This document shows, piece by piece, positions 49,701 to 60,600 of a stretch of 64,000 nt of DNA (positions within the stretch are counted from its first letter, which is position 1; each line of letters begins with the position of its first letter). A program made the translations under genes and the position numbers. The stretch spans positions 30,049,750 to 30,113,749 of the forward strand of contig OY829653.1 in the NCBI GenBank assembly GCA_963691815.1. The letters run 5' to 3'. The DNA is from Echiichthys vipera. Its lineage: Eukaryota > Chordata > Actinopteri > Perciformes > Trachinidae. The notes beneath the pieces were generated by a model. That model ran no database searches. It was given only the letters and a program-made list of their open reading frames with translations, and was not told the origin of the DNA.

Positions 49701-50542
49701 CTTCTTCTTCTCCTCCTCCAGGAAAAGTGAATGAAATGAACCATTACAAAATGGCGTACACACACTATATAGTGCACTACTTCTGTGACAGGGAACGGTT
49801 TTGAGCTCAGCTAAGGAATCCTTCTGAGTTGAGAGCTAGCTAATCGTGTCCACAGCACTCACAGAAAGACTTAGACTGAAGACTGGCTAACGTTAAATAC
49901 TTTTGTAGGATTAATTCAATAGTCTAAATTAGTGGTTGCCCTGTATCAATGACATGGAGCAGGCTGATCGCTAACACACGCAGCAACAAACCTGGCAACC
50001 CGACTGCTGTAATTCTTTTCTGTTGTTGCGACCACGATCTAGAAACACTAGATGGTGCTGTTCTGCTCATTCTGAAGATTCAAACTTTAAAGTTTAGGAA
50101 AAGATACAACCTGTGACCAGCAGCTTCACTTAACAGCTGTGTGTGTGTGTGTGTGTCACACCTACCTCCTCTGCATTATAGTGTTTGAAGCACATGCCAT
50201 CTCCAGGCCCAGCTCCGGGAGTGTATGGGATCTTGGGAATGCCTGTTATGCAAAATTCAATGACACACATGAATGAACACATGTAATGGAGGGGACGCGG
50301 GTTTGTGTGAGAGCACAGGGTATCAGACAATGGTCCTGCACACATTCAGAGTAGCTGAACAGACGGGCTCGGCCTGAGTGATGCAGACTGGACTGTAGCA
50401 TGTATCAACACCCCCACTGTTCACGGGGCGCTGCAACATTCCGGACACGTCACGGCCACAACACACGCGCGCGCAGCGGACACTGTAAACCGTACTTGAA
50501 ATAATGTGATTTACCCGCGAAGTATTCCTCCTGTTCCGCCAT
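37745..50542 (-). CDS. Xylose isomerase, class II type, complete, 14 exons
   Basis: Predicted metal-dependent aldose-ketose isomerase (D-xylose to D-xylulose; the family also acts on glucose). Exons from the ATG: 50542-50515, 50242-50166, 48987-48915, 48369-48257, 48153-48128, 47627-47490, 47394-47285, 47196-47101, 46347-46264, 46180-46054, 45960-45855, 38600-38418, 38304-38230, 37828-37745 (TAA). All introns are GT-AG and phases agree; 1320 bases, 439 residues, the usual class II length. Catalytic pair H104/D107 (YYTFHDRD); VFWGGREG 189-196; metal ligands E235 (with K237 in IEPKPKEP), E271 and H274 (NIEPNH), D299, D310 and D312 (DTDQF), D342 (NFDAK). No signal peptide is visible, so the product is probably cytosolic. 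Exon structure and intronic fish transposons rule out bacterial contamination. Substrate in the animal is unknown. Confidence 0.95.
38706..39905. mobile_element. Foldback-type DNA element with long inverted repeats, copy 1
   Basis: The left arm (from AATTCCGGTGTAAAATCATC at 38706 to about 39025) and the right arm (about 39710-39905) are largely inverted copies, shared with the element at 46.4-47.1 kb. The middle is longer here and holds a 133-residue open frame. The right terminus is diverged. It lies in the 7.3-kb intron between xylose isomerase exons 11 and 12. Confidence 0.65.
39269..39670 (+). CDS. Open frame inside foldback element (133 aa), transposon-associated
   Basis: The frame runs from ATG 39269 to the stop at 39668-39670 inside copy 1 of the foldback element. 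The protein is acidic in the middle (EAEYTEEELQQQDERG) and then has cysteine-spaced CGYCEPICQQSD and C...LEDSPSLINC. This spacing recalls the P2X7-C-terminal-like cysteine domain found in some fish mobile elements, but the match is partial. It has no partner transposase here, and function is unknown. Confidence 0.35.
   Translation: MGHVSVQALLDGKIEHSHLGSEIAESTDFNQTGNFYDFDGRPQLFEAEYTEEELQQQDERGPRMGEQPAEEVEVSRCAGMFWYVCGYCEPICQQSDTFRRGLESLKTRCVTALEDSPSLINCTVLDTFFMSPE
40084..43620 (-). mobile_element. Near-intact CR1/L2/Rex1-type LINE
   Basis: The minus-strand element has a 5' untranslated part (about 43620-43481), a long coding frame, and a 3' tail of GATTCTGATTCTGATTC repeats near 40084-40110. 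The tail is the typical short-repeat end of this teleost LINE group. It lies in the 7.3-kb intron 11 of the xylose isomerase gene in the same orientation. Only one inactivating coding change is obvious. Flanking duplications were not identified with confidence. Confidence 0.9.
40439..43480 (-). pseudogene. LINE ORF: endonuclease and reverse transcriptase, one premature stop
   Basis: The frame starts at ATG 43480 and runs 918 codons to a TGA at 40724-40726, then continues in the same frame to 40439. The endonuclease spans residues about 90-310 (MGNVRSLGNKMDEL, SESWLHADVP, IISGDFNH, LGRSDHNLVLL). A linker carries NKPWVTKDIKASLNQKKRAF. The reverse transcriptase spans about 560-880 (GKAAGPDGVSPRVLRACAEQ, DYRPVALTSHIMKTLERLVL, FFDFSSAFNTIRP, STGAPQGTVLSPFLFTLYTT, FSDDSAVVG, YKYLGVFIDNKLDWTKN). 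Related LINEs have CWGS where this copy has C-stop-GS, so the TGA most simply arose from a TGG Trp codon. Confidence 0.9.
43645..44038. mobile_element. MITE-like non-autonomous DNA transposon with 24-bp perfect TIRs
   Basis: GCTCCATAGGAAAGTGATTT at 43645 begins a 24-base sequence whose exact reverse complement lies at 44015-44038. With one mismatch the match extends to 27 bases. The 394-bp element contains a small open frame (43765-43944) that looks like the start of a helicase-type protein. It lies 25 bases beyond the 5' end of the LINE in the same xylose isomerase intron. Confidence 0.8.
43765..43944 (+). CDS. Short open frame in MITE resembling a helicase N-terminus (59 aa)
   Basis: MDAAVSSVLIDLETLSSLKE is followed by HQRTALKAFVGGNHVG. 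A Gln within an L-x-x-x-Q-x-x-A-L pattern ahead of a gap resembles the Q motif of RecQ-like helicases, and similar starts occur in fish repeat-associated helicase genes. The expected Walker A motif (GxGKS) is absent; a different tail follows. It is most likely a captured or deletion-derived fragment and not a working gene. Confidence 0.35.
   Translation: MDAAVSSVLIDLETLSSLKEHQRTALKAFVGGNHVGCSVWLFPASLINTTGWFRCEWLK
44640..45060. repeat. Possible interspersed repeat, unclassified
   Basis: The stretch around CCGAACCAATCAGAGTTGG and the following bases has the look of a teleost dispersed element. I see no coding domain or clear ends, so the class is unknown. Confidence 0.2.
45490..45705. repeat. 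Possible DNA-transposon remnant
   Basis: GGAGGCACCTTTTGCTTTAA, then CTACCAGCTTTGTGAACCT and CCCCATTCTTCCTGCAGAACT, resembles a common fish DNA-transposon-derived sequence in this order. No ends or frame are intact. Located in xylose isomerase intron 11. Confidence 0.3.
46411..47067. mobile_element. Foldback-type DNA element with ~250-bp inverted repeats, copy 2
   Basis: Left arm 46411-46677 and right arm 46816-47067 are long inverted copies, with a loop of about 140 bases between. The ends read AATTCCAGTGTAAAATCATC and, inverted, AATTCCTGCCTAAAATCATC. There is no coding frame with a recognisable domain. It lies in the intron between xylose isomerase exons 8 and 9 and is related to the element at 38.7-39.9 kb. 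Confidence 0.8.
48128..48153 (-). other. 26-base microexon carrying catalytic residues of xylose isomerase
   Basis: Exon 5 of the xylose isomerase gene encodes VKYYTFHD plus two bases of R106. It is bounded by CACAG before and GTAATT after. It holds H104, and D107 is the second residue encoded after the junction. Skipping it would both shift the frame and remove the proton-transfer histidine. Confidence 0.85.
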
Positions 50543-50769
50543 TTCTGGGTCTTTCTTGATCTTTCTGGGTCTTTCTGGAACTTAAACGGTTCGTGCACGA
50601 AAACTGAAGTTTGTCCACGTCCTCCCTCCAAACACAGAGTGCAGTTCCCCGTGTACACACAAGGTGTCACTAAATCCCTTTTTAAACCCCACTGCTGTAT
50701 GGCCTTAAGGCAATTAGGCCCTTATACATGCTTATACTGTGTATGTCAATGTAGGTGCAAAACAACACA

Positions 50770-50774
50770 CACAG

Positions 50775-50850
<76 letters not shown>

Positions 50851-50869
50851 GCACACTCAGACACACACA

Positions 50870-50945
<76 letters not shown>

Positions 50946-51020
50946 TTCACACACATAAACACACACTCACACACACACATATTATACATACACACAAACA
51001 CACTCACACAAACACACACA
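50770..51020. repeat. Compound (CA)n microsatellite
   Basis: About 250 bases of CA with several interruptions, about 230 bases upstream of the xylose isomerase start codon. Cys/Val or His/Thr open frames here are artefacts of the repeat. Confidence 0.97.
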
Positions 51021-51718
51021 TAGGTATTAACATTTCTATCATACATGTTGTTACAGTACATAGGTATGAATAGGGGGTAAGATGATGTATTTTGATATTT
51101 AGTATAGTAGTATAGCGTATATACTAGCATATATGATATCAATATTCTTACTTATGTTAATAGACAACCCATGATTTGGTGGATTTGAACCCCACTACCT
51201 TATAATAATTGTTGCTATCATTATTATTATTATTATTGGAAGTTAACAGTACTTAACAACATGGTTAGGCTAGCCAAATATTCCAAAATATGGACTTTTG
51301 GAGAGAAAAAAATGCATTCTTTTTTGGCATACCTTAGATTGGGTTTTTTCCTCCTCTACCCCTGTGTGCTGCAATATAAAAAATATTTTAGATAATGATT
51401 TCATTATATTTTATATTTAGAATTTATATTATTCTGGGAAACAAACATAAAACCCCATTTGAAACTTCAGTATCCCTGTGAGCTACTGTAGCTGTAATTG
51501 ATACTGTACATACATACGTGTATATGATGAGGCTAACGTGTAGCCTTCTGTAGCCATATTTTCACACTACTAAATATGTATGAAATTTAAATATCTTATC
51601 ATAATATACGTGAAAAATGTCCTTTTATACACAAATTCACAACCAATTTTAAATACTTGATTTATTCTGAAATATTACTTTTTTTATAATTTGATAGAAT
51701 ATCCACTGTGTCTATAAG

Positions 51719-51822
51719 GGGGAATTTTTGGGTCTATGTGAATCATACTCTGTAAAGTGCCCTGAGCTAACTTTTGTTATGATTTGGCACTATAAATAAA
51801 ATTGAATTGAACTGAATTGAAT
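51719..51822 (+). mobile_element. L2-like LINE 3' end fragment
   Basis: About 100 bases matching the 3' end at 30670-30775: a GTAAAGTGCCCTGAGCTAAC block, then GGCACTATAAATAAAATTGA and an (AATTG)n-like tail. Extremely 5'-truncated. Confidence 0.75.
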
Positions 51823-52129
51823 ACCGCTGTACTAGCATGTTTTTTAAATAACCAAGGCACTTCAACAAAAACCTTTATTTAGTGAAAAAAAAACAGTGAT
51901 CAAAATGAGAGAACAGTGTTCATTGTGTCAGAAAAGAAGATTTCAACAATGTTTTCTTCCGTAGGATTCAAAAATGAACAGGAAGTTGTAGGTGCAACCA
52001 ACACACCAAAGATGATTTTTCATTTCTGGATTAACGTGAACTTTCAGTTTGATTTTGAGAAGGCCTCGGCCTGCTCAGGCAAAAAGGGACGACTAGGCCC
52101 AAAGCCTGGCTGCCTTTGTCTCTGAGGGC

Positions 52130-53230
<1,101 letters not shown>

Positions 53231-53692
53231 GCCCCGAGGAACTCTGGTTTGACTAGAGTAATTTTTATTATTATCTTTGATAATTATTGGTGATAACTAA
53301 TATTTACTTGATTAACGATAAGTTTATTGAGAATACTCAATCTCATAATCTGTGAGTCAAGGCCCTACATTTAATAGGTTCTCTGTGTGAAGTTTTTAAT
53401 AAATGAAAGTTTTACAATTTTTAGTAATTTTTCTTTATTAATTTTCCTTATCAAATATTTCATTTGATAGTCACACTACTGATCCAATTAAACCTAAAGT
53501 ACCTACAAAGTGTAGAGGCCACAGCTTTGAATGACTTCAGCACATCTGCACCCACAGGACATCACTAGTTTCTCACTCTGCTCTGGACCTTTGTGTGACC
53601 TTTGTTCAAAAACAAAAGCAATAAATGAACCATAAAATGATAAATATCACGAGCAAACACAACGCCAGCTGATGCATGTTCAATACAGTATG

Positions 53693-53698
53693 TTTATT
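53693..53698 (-). terminator. Candidate poly(A) signal of the rnf144b-like gene
   Basis: TTTATT on the plus strand is AATAAA on the gene strand, about 1 kb after the stop codon at 54670. Confidence 0.45.
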
Positions 53699-54204
53699 TC
53701 AATTACAATGGCGCTTTTATAAAATATCTGATGCAGAAACATCAACAGAAATGTAGAAATGATAACAGGATACCATACACACATAAACCATAAATACACA
53801 TTGACACACTTTAGAAAAGCACACACTATCCTTTAGAGCCTTTGGTCTGGAACATATGCCAGGCAGAAACAACAAACACTTCTCTGTGCACCACTGAAGC
53901 CCTATCATAGTTCATGTCAATGCAGAGTATACAGTGCACGCATGACGCCGTTTGCCCTTCCCCATTGTGAAAGAATGTTTTGCATTGTTTAGGGATACAT
54001 AACCCTGTGTAATCTTGACATGAGTCCATTTCCATAATGCTAAAGTTTTTGCATAAGATAAGGATAGAATGGAAGGCAAAACAAATACAACCAAGCACCA
54101 GGCACTGTAGAGTGAGGCACTTGAGCACCTAACACCTCTGGTTTGGCTTCATGATGTCTGGCACATGAGGGTGGCATTGCACTTTGAACTGCGTGTGTGT
54201 GTGT

Positions 54205-54313
<109 letters not shown>

Positions 54314-54669
54314 ACAGCCCTGTCCAGGTAAACACACAGCCGCCCGCTCCGTCTCTTTACCACCTGTTGTGCATCTGAAAACAACTAGGTGAGTTACATT
54401 CATTCTCCTCACACTTCCACCATATAAAGTACACACTTACAATTCGAGAATCATTTTTGAGCAGCTCTCTCACCAACCTTTAAGGTGCAAGTCTGCAAGT
54501 CTTGTTGATCTCGACGATATTAGGGCTTCCAGTCTGTGGAGCCACAAAAAACGACTCCATTGTGTCTCCAACTTCAGTCTTTTCCACGATGGAGCACTTG
54601 CACTCTCTTGGTTTCCTCGGGCTTCATGAGACTGGCGGAGTGATCCTGGGTTGATGAGAAGAGGAGCTG

Positions 54670-57600
54670 CTATGACGTGGAGGAGTCGGGCTGGCTGAGG
54701 TCCTTCTTCCTCTTCTTCTTCTTTTTCTTCTTCTTCCCACTGCAGGGCTTGCAGACGCAGCATAGGATGCAGGGCGAGGCTAGCAAGAGGAGCGGAGATG
54801 TCACCAGCACGATGATGCTGACGCCCACCAGGATACCCACCACCTGAAGGACAACACAGCAACATCCTTAAAACGGCGCTCATCCATATTTTATCTTAAC
54901 GCCGGATCAAATGTAGTCGTTCTACCGCACCGTTGTGGCGAAAAGAGAGCTGAGCCGGAAGGCAAAGCTCTGGATCTACCGGTCAATCTTGGTTCCTACC
55001 CTCACCTATGGTCATGAAAGCTGGGTCAGGACCCAAAGAACGGGGTTGCAGGTACAAGCGGGCAAAATGTGTTATCTCAGGAGGGGGTCTGGAGTCTCCC
55101 TTAGAGAGAGGGGGAGAAGTTCAGCCATCCGTGAGGAACTCGGAGTAGAGCCGCTGCTCCTTTGTGTTGAAAGGAGCCAGTTGAGGTGTTTTCGGCATCT
55201 AGTAAGGATGCCCCGTGGGCGCCTCCCTAGGGAGGTGTTCCCGTCATGTCCAGCTGGGAGGAGGCCTCGGGGAAGACCCAGGACCAGGTGGAGAGATTAT
55301 ATCTCCACACTGGCCTGGGAACGCCTCAGGATCCCCCAGTTAGAGCTGGTTAATGTGGCCCGGGAAAGGGAAGTTTGGGGTCCCCTGCTGGAGCTGCTGC
55401 CCCCGAGAACTGATCCTGGATAAGTGGCTGAAGATGAGTGAGTGAGTGATCAAATGTTTATGTGTAATGTTAAAGGGGTCCATCTTTGGGGTACCCTCTA
55501 GCTTACTGGGTAGAGCGTGCGCCCAACATCGGGGAAATGTATCACGACACACTTAAAGTTTATTTATTGACTAACTTGATTTGACAAGTTAACATCACTG
55601 TAGCAGGTTAGCAAGTTAGTTAAACAGCATATAACATAGCTGAAAAACTACCTCAAAATTGTAGTATCGCAAAACGTTGCCTTCATCCATGGAAAGGAAG
55701 ATGATGCTGTTATCTTGATTCTGATTGGTCACAAGACTGGAGACGTCGCATCAAACAATGTTTTATCGAGAAGACGTCTCACTCCAGTCTGTGGGAACTT
55801 AGCCTATGTCCCATTGTCTGAATAAAAGTTAATTGTATCATGCTGGCCATTTCAAGTTGAAGTGTGTTATTATATAGCATATTAAAAACCCGCGTACTTT
55901 TGGCCATGTATTGTATACACGTTGTCGGCATTATACAAACACTGAACACTACATTTTAAATGTCCTTTCACCACCGCAGTGTTTACACGCAGATAAGAAG
56001 AAGCTACACTGGCAGAGGAATTTGTGCCGAGCTGATTGTAAAACTTGTAGGACCTGTTAGGCCAGGGCGTCACCAACTTTGTCATGAGTTGTTTTGCAAG
56101 AAACAACTGCATTGTTATTCTTGGACTCTCCAGACACTCAGTAACGCAGACACACAGTCAGAGGGTTTACTGCAAACTTGAGGCTAATCATGTGATAATG
56201 GCATCTGAGCAGGGGCCGTGGAAAGAAAGTAGGTTTAGCCGCCAATCGTTTTGTTGAACCGACAACGTCATTAGAGGGCAGGAATTTGAGATCAGCGCTG
56301 GGATTAGTTCAGATTATTGTCTGATGAAGGACTATTTGGGCACAGAGGTGGAAAACAAACCTCTAACAACGAGCTAACACAAACCTTATGGCTCTTTAAA
56401 GGAAAGTTAAGGGTTGAGTTATGCACTGTTTTCAGCTATACTAAAATTTCCAATAAAATTTGCAAGAAATGAGCCAGAATAGAAGCTTTACTGTCCTGTG
56501 TAGGTTCCTGTAATGTCCCCACTGCAGAGTATTCCAACAGTGTGATATTGATTTGACAAAAGCCAAACAGTGCAGCTGGGATAGACTCCAAAATCTTTAA
56601 CATTCAATCCTGATAGTGTGATGGCACAGTTTTAGTAAAATCAGACCCATGCACGGAATAACTGACCACTCACGGATAATTGGCTCTGCAGGCTAACACA
56701 TTCAGACAACGACAGTGTCATCACAACACTGAAGGGAATCCTGTGTGTCAGCTGAATGACCTCACCTGCGTTCTGTTCCACATGACGGAGGCCCTGGAGT
56801 GCCCCAGCTTGTTTCTGCATGGTCCCTTATCATAATGCCTCAGGAAGATATCACCCTGTAAATATAAAACACTCATGTTAAGACAAGAAATCGGCTATCA
56901 TGCAATCACCAAGGACATTTGAAAAAAAGATAGTGAGGCAGAGGCTGAGATATTATGAGCTTGGCTGTAAAACAATAGGTGGCTAAGAAGTTACTTTTCA
57001 GCTTGTGTTAAATGCCCTGCATCACATGTGTGAGGTGCGTATGTGTGAGACTCACATCCAGATTCTGCAGACAGTACCAGCAGAAGGTGTGTTTGCAGCT
57101 CTTGCACAGCATCTGTGCACAGCCTTGGTTCCTCTCGATGTAGATTCCACACATAGGACACTGCTTGATAGGTGTGTCAGAGTTGCTGTCGGAGCGAGAC
57201 CTGTTTCAGGAGAAAGACACAGGAGAGACATCACATCTGCACTTAGCGTGGCACTTTGGAGTATGGTCAATGGACTAGTATTTATCTAGTGCCTTTCTAG
57301 TATTCCCAACGCTCAAGGCGCTTTTACACTATTTGCCACATTCACCCATTCACACATATGCATACTGTGTTGGCAGAGGCTGCCACGCACCTGCCCATCA
57401 GGATCTGGTCTAATCATTCAGCGGCACATTCAGACGCTGATGGCTCAGCCTTCGGGAGCAATGTGTTGTTCAGTGTTATTCCAAAGACACTTGGACATGC
57501 CCCACTATGAGGCCATGAAAGCCTCGAGAGTCCAGAGGCCGAGTGTGAAGGCTTTATTTAGCAGCAGAGTTATGGGTCAGTGCTATTTTTGAACTGGGTT

Positions 57601-60600
57601 CATTATTTTGGGATTCAAAGGCATGAAGGAAGTATCCTGTACAGACAATACAGGGCCACGGAAAACAACCTGATGCTTGCCAACAAACTGCACAAGGCTG
57701 ATTCTGGCCTTTTTAGACGCATTATCTTTACACCAATTTATTCATTTAGTTTGGCCGCCTGTGGGCATGACAATAAGCTGTGAACACAATTTTGACCTAT
57801 TAACAATTTATAAGTTGCTATTGCTGTTGGATGGCAAACAAGGGCCCATTCACACCTTCAGCACATTAGCATTTATTTGACATAAAGTTTTTGGTAACAT
57901 GAGAATAGTCCAATATTAACTCTACTTTTAGCTCTGATTTGGTCTCCACCCCCAACTTTGCCCGTTTGCCACTTGGGGCTGAGCAGGTAGCGTGGAGTGG
58001 CTTTATAGGATCTTTTTTTTTGCCTGTTACAGGAGGAAAACATGATGAGAGCAGCCAGGCTGAACCAGAACAGAAACGATGTGGGCCATAAAACAATGAG
58101 CTGGCACCACAAGTGCCTCATTAGTCATATTAAGATTAAAACATTTTTGGAGTAAAACAGGCTGTTTTACCAGCTCCTGTGCTGATAAGAGGCACTTTGA
58201 ACTGGAGCCATTTACTGTACCTAAGATTATGACTGCCTTTGATAGGTAGGAACATTGCCTAAAACAATTGTATAAACTAAAATGTACCAATGTTGTTACA
58301 TACAAGGAAATGGATGGCCATCCTAACAGGCTGTATGAGGTACAATGATGGGTCCTTATAGCTACAAGGTGGACAGTGAGGCAATCCGGTAAATAGTAGC
58401 CTCATCAAAGTCGATTTGAGTCCAAAAAAAGACAGCAACTAAGCGTTTACTTGAATTTTAATTTCATTGCAAGATTAATAATATGGTGTTTAAAACTGAC
58501 ACTTTTATCCAACCAAATGTCCAGGTATTTATATCAACAGACTGAATAGAAACACAATGGAGAGTAAAGAGAGGGTTGGATCATTTGCTTGCCCATGGGA
58601 GAAAATCATAGTTTGGTTTTGCTTGAATTTAAGAGCAATTTCATAATAAAGATAAAAGCCGTCTGCAGACTTTAAAAAAGTCATGTAAGGGCGACTGTGT
58701 TTTTACTCAGACAGCTAAGTGTTGTGATCATGGAAAAGCTATCAAGTCACTCGGTGCTTTGTAGGGGGGATTAAGAATGCAACATCCCTGTGCCAGTGCC
58801 AGGAAAATAGCACCAGAAAAATGGCCAATTAAATGCCAACGTGTGTGATGAGAAATCATTCACTGATAAATGTGAAAAACCATAACAACCTGTACCGCTT
58901 CTGTGTTGGCTGGGGAAAGAAAGGTTAGGGCAACGGGTATGTCCCTTCATGCTGATAGAAGAAGTTAACAATCCCTTGAATAATCTGATAAAAAGTAAAT
59001 GTAGTTTTACAGTCATCATCAGGCTACTGTACAAAGAGCTTTGAAACGACAACTAGATCATTATGTAGGAACATAAAATGAATTAAATGAATCCACAAAA
59101 TGTGAAAAAATCTTGAAAACAATACACTTGGCTAGTCAGACTTATTTCTAAAGTACTAGCTATGGCCCTGGCACAATAACATTGTGTTTGAGGACTAAAC
59201 CTGCAGGATCAGAGTCAAATGTATATTACACTCTAGAGTTCAAACTTATAATATCTGCTCCATCCATCGTCCCCAGCTCACTGCAGACACCACTACTCCA
59301 CTGCAGTGCACAGGCTCCTTCTGTGCTGTCCACATGGCTCGGTGCCCACCCTCCTCCTCCCTTTGGCGCATAATAATGCAATTCAAGTATAAGTCAGTGA
59401 CCCCCCAATGACATCATTCAGTCTAGCAGAGCAACAGCTCGGAGCAGCACAGTAATGTAGCTGTACAACAGGGACTACACAGATGCCACTGCTGAGGAAT
59501 ACTACGCTATTAATCCTGAAATAATGTTTATTGTACATTTAGCTCGGGGCCTCTACTGGGACCTAAGGAACTACACAGCACATGTATAATACCTTGCCAC
59601 AATAACTGTCAGGTCTTTTTTTATTCCTCATGAAAGAAAATGATGGAATTCAAACTGTTGTATGATATGTAGTTTTATCCTAAAACACTAATTAAAAAGG
59701 AATCCCTCTCAATCATCACCACTGGAAGTGTATGGTGGGCTCTGTATCTGCAGACACGCCTGTATTTTCTGTTGACTTGTTTAGAGAGGGACAGGGATGT
59801 TTCTGGGTGTTGGCAATGCCATGTGGGCGTTTAACCCCCAGCCAATGACGTGCAGGCTGACCAGCTCTCTTTGTCACACCCTACCTCCTCAGTATCAGAT
59901 ACTGAAGTACACAGCACAAGTGTGTCTGTCCAATGGAGCTCTAAGTTCACTCAGAATCCAACAAATTAAATTAAAAAAAGAGTTGAGCCACGCAGCACCA
60001 GCCGGGAGGGGAGAACCATTGAATGCAGTGCCTTCACTATCAATAACCAATATTATACACATTATACATTTTATTGTAATACATGCAAGAGCTTAGGGAA
60101 AGAATACATAATAGATAATAAACCCATGATTCAGCAAGCCTGATTCAGTTTGTTTGCAGCAGTAACAAGTGCTTCTTTGTATCCTCCTCACACACTCCCC
60201 CTGCTCTCAGTATCATTTTCAAAGTGCAGCACAGACTCTGTGGCTGCAGGCAGTGGGCGACTGACCGGACAGCTGGCAAACTGACCTGCTTTCATGAGAG
60301 GGGGAGGGCGACATCATGGGCTGGCGCTCAGGGCAGGTATGGCCATCCTGCCAGGGCCCTCTGCATGCGGAGCAGAAGATAGCGTGACAGGTCGGGCAGG
60401 GCACAGCAGTGGGCTGGCCCTCAGTACTCAGCTGCACACTGCACACCGCCTGGCATTCGAGCACGGGGCACCAGGCTTTACTGGGGTCCAGCTTCACATC
60501 TGCAGAAAGCAAAGTCGGGATGTGATTGTGCATTTCTGAAGCAGATATCAAGGAACTGTATATGCAGATGTTAGAAGCTAAATAACTGCATGTTTTGCTT

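Noticed and set aside
49318..49795. Element bounded by CGTTCCCT and AGGGAACG with internal TAGTGCACTA palindromes
   Set aside because: The inverted ends are only eight bases and no target duplication is clear, so I could not support it as a transposon.
37745..50542. Bacterial contamination as the source of xylose isomerase
   Set aside because: Thirteen GT-AG introns with consistent phases, fish mobile elements inside them and vertebrate neighbours on both sides exclude it.
54470..54883. Minus-strand 137-residue frame with a poly-Glu run
   Set aside because: It is another frame of the last rnf144b exon; the splice-consistent frame gives the membrane helix and basic tail instead.
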